From Acidobacteriota bacterium (lineage in GTDB: Bacteria > Acidobacteriota > Polarisedimenticolia > J045): a stretch of DNA of 8,055 nt. The notes below the pieces were generated by a model. The model was not told the origin of the DNA, searched no databases, and worked only from the letters and a program-made list of their open reading frames with translations. The first letter of the stretch is position 1; each line of letters begins with the position of its first letter. The stretch covers positions 1-8,055 of the forward strand of contig JAJRXN010000483.1 of NCBI GenBank assembly GCA_024276295.1. Direction: 5' to 3'. The translations under genes were made by a program, and so were the position numbers. Below, one piece after another: positions 1 through 5,567 of the stretch.

Positions 1-10
1 CGTGCTCCAC
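1..10 (-). CDS. Possible start of the gene downstream of selA (selB candidate, cut by window edge)
   Basis: On the minus strand a GTG follows the selA stop codon by five bases and opens a frame reading Met-Glu-His before the window ends. Bacterial selB, the selenocysteine-specific elongation factor, commonly lies directly downstream of selA. Its product usually starts with a few residues followed by a GTAGHxDHGK nucleotide-binding loop, so a Met-x-His opening is compatible. That is all the sequence shows: three codons and a tight spacing that suggests one transcript. The identity is inferred from position and could be wrong. Confidence 0.3.
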
Positions 11-15
11 GTCCG

Positions 16-1476
16 TCACGCGTCGTGACGCCGGTGGGCGTTCGCTCTCTCCCCCGTCTCCGGCCGCACCACCGCCGCGCGGATCGCCGACAGGACGATC
101 CCGTCCTCCCCCTCGAGCAGCGTGCGCGGATCGATCACGACACGTCCGGCCTCGATCCGGGCGACGACCGGGGGATCGTGCCGGCGCAGCCGGTCGAGGA
201 GTTCCTGCTCGCCCAGGCCCCGCACGCCGAGCACGACGAGGCGGGTCGGCACGGCGAACCCCGGCGCCGCGCCGCCCCCGACGCGCCCGTCGCCGTGCTC
301 GACCGCGACCTCCAGCCGGTCGTCGAGCGCCGCGATCGCCTCCGCGAGTCGCCGCGCGCGCGCGGCGACCTCGTCGAGCGATACGGCGAGCATGCGGGAG
401 ACCGGTGGCGGCCCGTCCGCCGTTCCGGCCCGCAGCCAGGCGCGGCAGGTCCACGACAGCGCCGCCAGGGTCATCTTGTCGCACCGCAGGGCGCGCGCCA
501 GCGGATTGCGCGCACAGCGCGCGACGAGTTCCCGGCGCCCGACCAGCACGCCGGCCTGCGGCCCGCCGAGCAGCTTGTCTCCCGAAAAGCAGACGAGGTC
601 CGCCCCCTCCGCGAGGAGCTGCTCGACCGCTGGGTCGTCCCGCGGTCCCGGGGCGTCGCGGAACAGGCGCCCGCAGCCCTGGTCGACCACGAGCGGCACG
701 CCGTGGTCCGCCGCCAGCGCGGCCAGCTCGCGCACCGGCACCTCACGCGTGAACCCGACCACCCGGTAGTTGCTCGGCCAGACCTTGAGCGCCAGCGAGG
801 CCTCGCGTCCGAGCACGCGGGCGTAGTCCGCGAGATGCGTGCGGTTGGTCGTCCCGACCTCGACCAGCCGCGCCCCGGACCGCTCGAGGATCTCCGGGAC
901 GCGGAAGCTCCCGCCGATCTCCACCAGTTCGCCGCGGCTGATCGCCACGCCGCGATCGTGGGCCAGCGTGTTGAGCGCCAGCAGCAGCGCGGCGGCGTTG
1001 TTGTTGACCGCCAGCACCCCCTGCCCGGGAAAGAGCATCTCGAGCCACGGGCCGACGTGCGCCTGGCGGCTTCCCCGTCGCCCCTCGTCGAGATCGAACT
1101 CGAGATCGCAGTAGCCGGCGGCGACCGCAGCGACGTGCCGCGCCGCCTGCGGGTCGAGCGGAGCGCGGCCGAGGTTCGTGTGCACGATCACCCCGGTGGC
1201 ATTGACGACCCGCCGCGGTCCGGGCGCGTCGAGCCGCGCCAGGCGGCGCTCGACCGCGGCCACGATGGCGCCCGCATCTCCAGCGCCGCCGGCGCCGGAC
1301 GCGAGCGCCTGCCGGGCGGCGTCGAGCGCTTCGCGGATCGCGTGCACGACGACGCGGCGCGACCAGCGTCTGAGCAACTCCTCGACCCGCGGATCGACGA
1401 GCAGGCGGTCGACCGCCGGCAGTCGTGCACGGCGATCTCCCGACGCGCGGGATCGCTTTCCGGAATCGTTCGTCAT
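16..1476 (-). CDS. selA: L-seryl-tRNA(Sec) selenium transferase (selenocysteine synthase)
   Basis: SelA is a cytoplasmic PLP enzyme that converts seryl-tRNA(Sec) to selenocysteinyl-tRNA(Sec) using selenophosphate, supplying residue 21 for UGA decoding. The 486-residue product is close to the usual length (about 460-470). An N-terminal tRNA-binding segment is seen at about residues 19-60 (LPAVDRLL). The core follows, with NATGVIVHTNLGRAPL at 92-107, VNNNAAALLL at 157-166, SRGELVEIGGSFR at 180-192, EVGTTNRTH at 206-214 and FSGDKLLGGPQAG at 297-309. Lys301 in the last motif is the PLP Schiff-base lysine by alignment with E. coli SelA. The C-terminal domain ends with the expected VVIDPRTL strand. 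I chose the ATG at 1476 because a GGAAG lies six bases upstream and the first 18 residues lead straight into the family's N-terminus. Nothing looks broken. The gene is transcribed away from the plus-strand gene at 1664, and the next gene may begin five bases past its stop. Its presence implies that the organism makes selenoproteins. Confidence 0.96.
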   Translation of the reverse strand: MTNDSGKRSRASGDRRARLPAVDRLLVDPRVEELLRRWSRRVVVHAIREALDAARQALASGAGGAGDAGAIVAAVERRLARLDAPGPRRVVNATGVIVHTNLGRAPLDPQAARHVAAVAAGYCDLEFDLDEGRRGSRQAHVGPWLEMLFPGQGVLAVNNNAAALLLALNTLAHDRGVAISRGELVEIGGSFRVPEILERSGARLVEVGTTNRTHLADYARVLGREASLALKVWPSNYRVVGFTREVPVRELAALAADHGVPLVVDQGCGRLFRDAPGPRDDPAVEQLLAEGADLVCFSGDKLLGGPQAGVLVGRRELVARCARNPLARALRCDKMTLAALSWTCRAWLRAGTADGPPPVSRMLAVSLDEVAARARRLAEAIAALDDRLEVAVEHGDGRVGGGAAPGFAVPTRLVVLGVRGLGEQELLDRLRRHDPPVVARIEAGRVVIDPRTLLEGEDGIVLSAIRAAVVRPETGERANAHRRHDA

Positions 1477-1508
1477 CGCGTGCTTCCGACCGGCAGTCCC
1501 CGGACGGG

Positions 1509-1560
1509 GCGCCTGCCCGCGGGGATTCTACCGCCCGGGACGCGCCTGCCCCTCCCGGGA
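1509..1560. repeat. Paired direct repeats and inverted repeat in the selA upstream region
   Basis: The ten-base word GCGCCTGCCC occurs at 1509-1518 and again at 1542-1551, a period of 33 bases. Each copy is followed by CCCGGGA, at 1534-1540 and 1554-1560, so the two-word block is repeated with different internal spacing. CCCGGGA at 1534-1540 also pairs with TCCCGGG at 1553-1559, giving a seven-base stem with a 12-base loop. The block covers the candidate selA -10 region and lies within the 187-base gap between divergent genes. It could be a regulator-binding site or an RNA hairpin, or merely low-complexity G/C sequence. Confidence 0.4.
1525..1530 (-). promoter_or_regulatory. Candidate -10 element for selA
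   Basis: On the minus strand this reads TAGAAT, five of six matches to TATAAT, in a region otherwise almost entirely G and C. It would place transcription start near 1518, about 40 bases before the selA ATG, which is a sensible leader. No good TTGACA-like box is visible 16-18 bases upstream, so the promoter may rely on an activator or the match may be chance. Confidence 0.35.
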
Positions 1561-1650
1561 TCCGCGACGCGCGATGGCCCCCGGGCGGATGAGGAGCCAT
1601 CTTTCCGTGCAGGGGCGTTCCCGCGGCGCGCGGGCCAGCACGAACCCGCG

Positions 1651-1656
1651 GAGGGA
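1651..1656 (+). promoter_or_regulatory. Ribosome binding site that decides a TTG start at 1664
   Basis: GAGGGA ends seven bases before the TTG at 1664. The in-frame ATG codons upstream, at 1574 and 1589, lack a properly spaced purine-rich element, and the residues they would add look like random G/C-rich translation. Confidence 0.6.
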
Positions 1657-1663
1657 ACCGGTC

Positions 1664-2278
1664 TTGGGCGACTCGCTGTTCACTCCGACCAACATCCGCA
1701 GCGATCTCGACAAGCTGACCAAGCTGATGAAACGGCTGTCGGTCGAGTACGAGATGTTCTTCTCCCAGCAGGTGCGCTGGCCGCCGTGGCAACGGCAGGC
1801 CGAATGCGACGCGATCGTCCGCCACTACCAGAAGAATCCGCCGCGCCAGACCGCCGACCGCTTCCGCTTCAACACGCTGGTGCACCGCTATCGCACGACG
1901 CTCGAGCGGTTCGCGCGGCGCCGGCGGCAGCTCGAGGAAAAGGGCGTCATCGAGCGCCGCGGCCAGCGCAAGACGAACATCACCAGCGGCCGCGACAGCG
2001 TCGACGTGATGCGCCCCCAGACGCTGGTCGCGCAGACCGCCCGCGAGGGGCGCGCCCACGGCGACCAGATGCGCGACCTCTACCGCGCCTACCGGGAGGC
2101 TCGGCGGGCGCGGGGCCAGGAGATCCGGCGGCTGACGTACGCGCCGTTCGCCGAGAAGATCGAGCGGCTGCTCGACAAGGCGCGGGCGCAGGCCGGCGGC
2201 CGGGACGTGGAGTTGCGTCTGACCGAGGCGGGTGGCAAGGTGACGGTGGCGGTCCGGCCGGTGCGTCGCAAGTCGTAG
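1664..2278 (+). CDS. Conserved uncharacterised protein (resembles MXAN_5187 C-terminal-domain family)
   Basis: Product of 204 residues starting at a TTG; function unknown. The sequence is highly charged, lacks a signal peptide or membrane segment, and is probably cytoplasmic and mostly helical. An N-terminal helical stretch (about 11-35) is followed by QVRWPPWQRQ at 36-45. Next comes a conserved-looking block at 58-86 centred on ADRFRFNTLVHRY, then a basic linker (about 87-125), a second helical region with LYRAYREAR at 139-147 (about 130-176), and a short beta-like tail (VELRLTEAGGKVTVAVRPV, 182-200). From memory, the order RFRF.TL..RY, then LY..Y.EAR, then a terminal strand pair matches a family widespread in myxobacteria and Acidobacteriota, represented by the C-terminal part of MXAN_5187. 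I know of no demonstrated biochemical role. The exported TPR gene follows 57 bases downstream in the same direction, so they may be co-transcribed. The family link is a recollection, not a search result. Confidence 0.85.
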   Translation: MGDSLFTPTNIRSDLDKLTKLMKRLSVEYEMFFSQQVRWPPWQRQAECDAIVRHYQKNPPRQTADRFRFNTLVHRYRTTLERFARRRRQLEEKGVIERRGQRKTNITSGRDSVDVMRPQTLVAQTAREGRAHGDQMRDLYRAYREARRARGQEIRRLTYAPFAEKIERLLDKARAQAGGRDVELRLTEAGGKVTVAVRPVRRKS

Positions 2279-2298
2279 CCGCATTTGACCTTTTCGGG

Positions 2299-2315
2299 CC
2301 CGCACCGCCTGCGGG
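2299..2315 (+). other. Small G/C hairpin between two co-directional genes
   Basis: CCCGCA at 2299-2304 pairs perfectly with TGCGGG at 2310-2315 across a five-base loop. It lies between the stop at 2276-2278 and the ribosome binding site at 2326-2330. There is no T-run after it, so it is not a standard intrinsic terminator. It could attenuate, stabilise an mRNA end, or be chance at this GC content. Confidence 0.25.
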
Positions 2316-2335
2316 ACCGGCCGCCGGAGGATCCG

Positions 2336-2980
2336 ATGCGCCGTCTCGTCGTCGTCTCCCTCGCCCTGCTCACCCTGTGCGCGATCGTGCTGCCGGCCGA
2401 CGCGCGGTCATCGCGCCGCGCGCCGGCGAGCGAGTTCAAACTCGAGTCCGAGCTGCTCGCGAAAGTCCCGGAGGTGGCGGAGGCGCTCGAGACCGCCCGG
2501 ACGCACGCCAGCGACGCCGACGCGTGGCGCCGGCTCGGCACGGTCCTCTCGCGGCGCGGCGCGCACGACGACGCGCTACGCGCGCTGGACATCGCAGTGC
2601 GGCTCGACGAGCGCAACGCCGACGCGTGGGTCGACCTCGGCGCGGCCCTGATCCGGGCGGAAATGCTCAAGGACGCGATCGACGCCCTCGAGTCCGCCCT
2701 CGAGGTCGAGCCGTTCCACGCGCTGGCGCACTACAACCTGGGCCTCGCGCACCAGGCGCGGAAGCACTACGACGCGGCGATCCGCGAGTTCAAGGCGGCC
2801 CTGCTGCTCGAGCCGGATCTCGGCGACCCGGTGAAGAACCCCGCCGCGGCGATCAATCCCGCGCTTCCGTACGTCCGGCTCGCGGTCTATCTCGAGACGA
2901 CCGGAGCGACCCCGTCGCTGTTCTCGGAAGACCTGCCCGATCGGAACGACGAAGAAGAGAAGGACGCCTCCCGGGACTGA
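2336..2980 (+). CDS. Exported tetratricopeptide-repeat protein
   Basis: Product of 214 residues. The ATG at 2336 is preceded by GGAGG five bases upstream. The alternative in-frame TTG at 2285 would place 17 residues before the signal peptide. Residues 1-23 form a signal peptide: MRR, a hydrophobic core, then probable cleavage after ADA. The cysteine at 15 lacks a lipobox, so this is probably not a lipoprotein. Three consecutive 34-residue TPR motifs begin at about 61, 95 and 129, with Leu-Gly pairs at 67-68, 101-102 and 135-136 in register, and ALEVEP or ALLLEP ends in repeats two and three. After the repeats comes a short block (VKNPAAAINPALPYVRLAVYL, 166-186), then an acidic tail. The TPR superhelix normally serves as a protein-binding scaffold; here it would act in the periplasm or at the envelope. 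Partner unknown. It converges with the TetR gene, leaving eight bases between the stops. Confidence 0.9.
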   Translation: MRRLVVVSLALLTLCAIVLPADARSSRRAPASEFKLESELLAKVPEVAEALETARTHASDADAWRRLGTVLSRRGAHDDALRALDIAVRLDERNADAWVDLGAALIRAEMLKDAIDALESALEVEPFHALAHYNLGLAHQARKHYDAAIREFKAALLLEPDLGDPVKNPAAAINPALPYVRLAVYLETTGATPSLFSEDLPDRNDEEEKDASRD

Positions 2981-2986
2981 TCCCGG
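2971..2986. terminator. Possible bidirectional terminator hairpin between convergent genes
   Basis: CCGGGA at 2971-2976 and TCCCGG at 2981-2986 form a perfect six-base G/C stem around a four-base loop, CTGA, that contains the TPR gene's stop codon. It sits where the TPR and TetR transcripts meet. No T-tract follows on either strand, so at most it is a weak or factor-assisted terminator. In a GC-rich genome a hairpin this short can arise by chance. Confidence 0.3.
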
Positions 2987-2988
2987 CC

Positions 2989-3621
2989 CTACGCGGCGCC
3001 GGGCTCGCGGCTGACCAGTCCGAGCAGAACGAGGTCGAAGAACGCATCGCGCAGCACCGATCCGTCGCGCGCATCGGCCGGCTGGCCGTCGGGACCGCGG
3101 CCGACCGCATCCTCGGCGAACAGCTCGGGGACGGTCAGCGCATGGAACATCCCCTGGATCGCCGCCGCCACGGCGCGTCGCGGCCCGCGCGGCGTGAAGA
3201 TCCCGCGGCGCTCGCCGTGTTCGAGAATCTCGACGATCAGGTTGCGCTCTCGACGGCGGAAGCTGCGCTCCTGGGCCAGCGTCAGCGCCGAGATCTCCTC
3301 CCCGATCTCGCGGCGGACCCCGTGGAGGTTCTTGAGATGGCGCAGCACCTCGAGCCGCGCGTCGAACACCGCCCGCAGCGCCTGGCGCGGATCGTCGGCC
3401 TCGCGGGCGGCGCGGCGCATCGCGTCGAGCATCCGCTGCTCCTCGCGCTCCATCACCGCGTCGAACAGCGCCAGCTTGCCGCCCGGCACGTGGTAGTAGA
3501 GTGCGCCCTTGACGACGCCGAGGTCGCGGGCGATCTCGACCAGCGACGCACGCCGGTAGCCTTCCCTGGCGAAGTGGCTGCGCGCGACGTCGAGGATCCG
3601 TTCCCGGCTGAGCTTGGCCAT
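2989..3621 (-). CDS. TetR/AcrR-family transcriptional regulator
   Basis: Product of 210 residues, the usual size for TetR regulators: one-component dimeric repressors that release their operator when the C-terminal domain binds a ligand. Residues 1-50 are a canonical DNA-binding domain: RERILDVARSHFAREGY at 6-22, then the helix-turn-helix SLVEIARDLGVVKGALYYHV at 26-45. The rest is a helical ligand and dimer domain whose effector cannot be read from sequence. I chose the ATG at 3621 because AAGGGGGGTGA, nearly a perfect anti-SD complement, lies just upstream with seven bases from its GGGGG core to the ATG. An in-frame ATG at 3651 would add ten residues and also has a GAGG five bases upstream, but it falls inside the likely promoter. 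The gene diverges from the M14 peptidase gene, so its most likely targets are itself and the peptidase. That regulatory link is inferred from position. Confidence 0.93.
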   Translation of the reverse strand: MAKLSRERILDVARSHFAREGYRRASLVEIARDLGVVKGALYYHVPGGKLALFDAVMEREEQRMLDAMRRAAREADDPRQALRAVFDARLEVLRHLKNLHGVRREIGEEISALTLAQERSFRRRERNLIVEILEHGERRGIFTPRGPRRAVAAAIQGMFHALTVPELFAEDAVGRGPDGQPADARDGSVLRDAFFDLVLLGLVSREPGAA

Positions 3622-3649
3622 CGGTTCACCCCCCTTTGATGTTCCGCCC

Positions 3650-3691
3650 ATTTTGACCTCATCCTCTGATGCGTCAAATCAAAAGATGAGG
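3650..3691. promoter_or_regulatory. Divergent promoter and operator region between TetR gene and M14 peptidase
   Basis: This stretch is clearly richer in A and T than its surroundings. On the minus strand TTGACG (3677-3672), a 16-base spacer and CAAAAT (3655-3650) make a reasonable promoter for the TetR gene, with a start near 3643. On the plus strand TTGACC (3653-3658) with TCAAAT (3674-3679) is a weaker candidate because its spacer is only 15 bases. Two inverted repeats overlap these: TTTGAC at 3652-3657 with GTCAAA at 3673-3678, and CCTCATC at 3657-3663 with GATGAGG at 3685-3691. The arms bracket both promoters, as expected for an operator of the adjacent TetR protein. Which repeat is bound is not determinable here. 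Confidence 0.5.
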
Positions 3692-3713
3692 CCGCATGGA
3701 GGTAAACTTCGCC

Positions 3714-5567
3714 ATGACATTCCGTTTCACGCGCCGCGGCCTCCGCGTCGCCGCCCTCGTCCTCGCCGCTCTTCCCGCCTTCGCCGGCCCGCCCGGCCCG
3801 GCGCCGCTCCCCCCGTCGCTCGCCTGGGACGGCGCCAGCCGCGCGCTGGCCGCGGACGCCGGCGATCCGTGGGTCACGCCGGCCGAGGCGTCGGGTTTCA
3901 CCGAGTCGGCGGGGCTCGACGGGGCGCGGGCGATGCTGGCCCGGCTCGATGCGGCCAGCCCGGACATCGCCGTGACGACACTCGGGCGCAGCGCCGGCGG
4001 ACGCGACATCCCGCTGGTGATCGTCGCGGCCGGCCTCGACGACGGCGGTCTCGACGCGCTTCCGCCCGGACGCCCGGTCGTGCTGGTCCAGGCCGGGATC
4101 CACGGCGGCGAGATCGACGGCCTCGACGCCGGCCTGATGCTGCTGCGGGACCTGGTGGCGACCGACCGGCTCGAGGGGCTGTTCTCCCGCGTGACGCTCC
4201 TGTTCGTGCCGGCGATCAACGCCGACGGCGTGGCACGGACGACGCCGTGGGGCCGGATCAACCAGCGGGGACCGCGCCACACCGGCTGGAGGACCAACGA
4301 ACGCAATCTCAATCTCAACCGCGACTACACGAAGCTCGACACGCCGGCGATCCGCGCGATCGTGCGATTGATCGACCGCGTCGACCCGCTGCTCTACGTC
4401 GACGTCCACGTCACCGACGGCGCCGACTACCAGTACGACGTCACGTTCGGCTGGAACGGCCCGCACGGCTGGTCACCGGCGATCGCCGGCTGGCTCGACC
4501 GCACGCTGCGCCCCGAGGTCTCGCGGGCGCTCGAGCAGGCCGGCCACGTCCCCGGTCCGCTGATCTTCGCCGTCGACCGCCACGACATCCGTCGCGGAGT
4601 CCTCGCCTGGACCGCCTCGCCGCGGCTCTCGAACGGTTACGGCGACGCGCGTCACCTGCCGACGATCCTGGTCGAGAATCACTCGCTCAAGTCGTTCGAA
4701 CGGCGCGTGCTCGGCACGCGCGTCCTGCTCGAAGCGCTGCTGCGCGTGATCGCCGCGCGCGGCGACGGGCTCGCCGCGGCGCGCACGGCCGATCGCGGCT
4801 CCCGGCGCTCGCCGCTTCCGCTGGCGTTCGGGAGGCGCGACGAACCGGGAGCGACGATCCGCTTCCTCGGCGTCGGCCAGCGCGTGGAACTCTCGCCGAT
4901 CACCGGCGCGCCGATCGCGCGCTGGACCGGCACGACCTGGGAGGAGGAGATCCCGCTGCTGGCGTACGACGTTCCCCGGCACGAGACCCCCCGTCCGGAG
5001 GTCTACTGGATTCCGCCAGCCTGGAGCGCGGTCATCGAGCGCCTGCGCTGGCACGGTGTCGCGATGCAGGCGATCGCCGAACCGCGCGAGATCGAGGGGC
5101 TGGTCTCGGTCCTCGACGACGTCCGGCTCGACCGGGAGTACTACGAAGGACGCGTGCGCGTCTCGGCGCGCGCCACGTCCGAGCGCCGCCGGGTGCGGCT
5201 GCCCGCCGGCACCGTCCGGGTTCCCACCGACCAGCCGCTCGGCGACCTGGCGATGCTGCTGCTCGAGCCGGCCTCGCCCGACTCGCTGTTCGCGTGGGGT
5301 TTCTTCCCCGGAATCCTCCAGCGCACCGAGTACGCCGAGCCCTACGTGCTCGAACCGCTCGCCGCCGCGATGCTCGAGTCCGACCCCGAACTGGCGCGCA
5401 CGTTCCGCGAGCGCCTGGCGGACGACGCCGAGTTCCGCGGCAGCCCCCGCGCCCGGCTCGAGTTCTTCCATCGCCGCACGCCGTGGTGGGACGCGCGGTT
5501 CCTGGTCTACCCCGTCGTCCGCACGCCGCCACGGGCGCCGATCACCACGCCTCCCCGAGGGCGATGA
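3714..5567 (+). CDS. Exported M14-family zinc carboxypeptidase-like metallopeptidase
   Basis: Product of 617 residues from the ATG at 3714. It is predicted to hydrolyse peptides or amidated peptides outside the cytoplasm. A signal peptide is evident: MTFRFTRRGLR, hydrophobic core, cleavage near residue 24. The catalytic domain spans about 60-350. Zinc ligands are His130 and Glu133 (AGIHGGEIDG) and His232 (DVHVTDG); the substrate-binding Arg is in NLNLNRDY (Arg203); the catalytic Glu is in LVENHS (Glu321). All the M14 signature residues I would expect are present, so it should be active. About 265 further residues lack a motif I recognise, but exported M14 proteins of about 600 residues are, as I recall, common in Acidobacteriota. 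Substrate unknown. An in-frame ATG at 3696 has a GAGG four bases upstream and would add six residues. I prefer 3714 because GGAGGT lies ten bases upstream and the signal peptide is then standard. The gene diverges from the TetR regulator, and its 3' end overlaps the convergent Omp85 gene by 26 bases. Confidence 0.92.
   Translation: MTFRFTRRGLRVAALVLAALPAFAGPPGPAPLPPSLAWDGASRALAADAGDPWVTPAEASGFTESAGLDGARAMLARLDAASPDIAVTTLGRSAGGRDIPLVIVAAGLDDGGLDALPPGRPVVLVQAGIHGGEIDGLDAGLMLLRDLVATDRLEGLFSRVTLLFVPAINADGVARTTPWGRINQRGPRHTGWRTNERNLNLNRDYTKLDTPAIRAIVRLIDRVDPLLYVDVHVTDGADYQYDVTFGWNGPHGWSPAIAGWLDRTLRPEVSRALEQAGHVPGPLIFAVDRHDIRRGVLAWTASPRLSNGYGDARHLPTILVENHSLKSFERRVLGTRVLLEALLRVIAARGDGLAAARTADRGSRRSPLPLAFGRRDEPGATIRFLGVGQRVELSPITGAPIARWTGTTWEEEIPLLAYDVPRHETPRPEVYWIPPAWSAVIERLRWHGVAMQAIAEPREIEGLVSVLDDVRLDREYYEGRVRVSARATSERRRVRLPAGTVRVPTDQPLGDLAMLLLEPASPDSLFAWGFFPGILQRTEYAEPYVLEPLAAAMLESDPELARTFRERLADDAEFRGSPRARLEFFHRRTPWWDARFLVYPVVRTPPRAPITTPPRGR

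Noticed and set aside
1477..1663. A possible tRNA-Sec gene (selC) beside selA
   Set aside because: I found no UCA-anticodon loop or TTCGA arm in either orientation; the gap holds only promoter-like and repeat sequence.
743..2305. A 520-codon open frame on the minus strand
   Set aside because: It covers selA in a different frame and the uncharacterised gene antisense; the translation is low-complexity Arg/Ala/Gly with no motif.
2378..2380. Cys15 of the TPR protein as a lipoprotein attachment site
   Set aside because: The residues before it (Leu-Thr-Leu) do not fit a lipobox, and an AxA-type cleavage site follows at residues 21-23.
2978..2980. TGA in a hairpin loop read as a selenocysteine codon in the TPR gene
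   Set aside because: A bacterial SECIS lies downstream of the UGA, not around it. Translation past this point gives no family-like sequence, and the TPR protein looks complete.
25..3639. A 1,204-codon open frame on the plus strand running opposite selA and across several genes
   Set aside because: It is antisense to selA, overlaps two well-supported plus-strand genes in another frame and the TetR gene on the opposite strand, and has no recognisable domains; its composition is typical of a GC-rich shadow frame.
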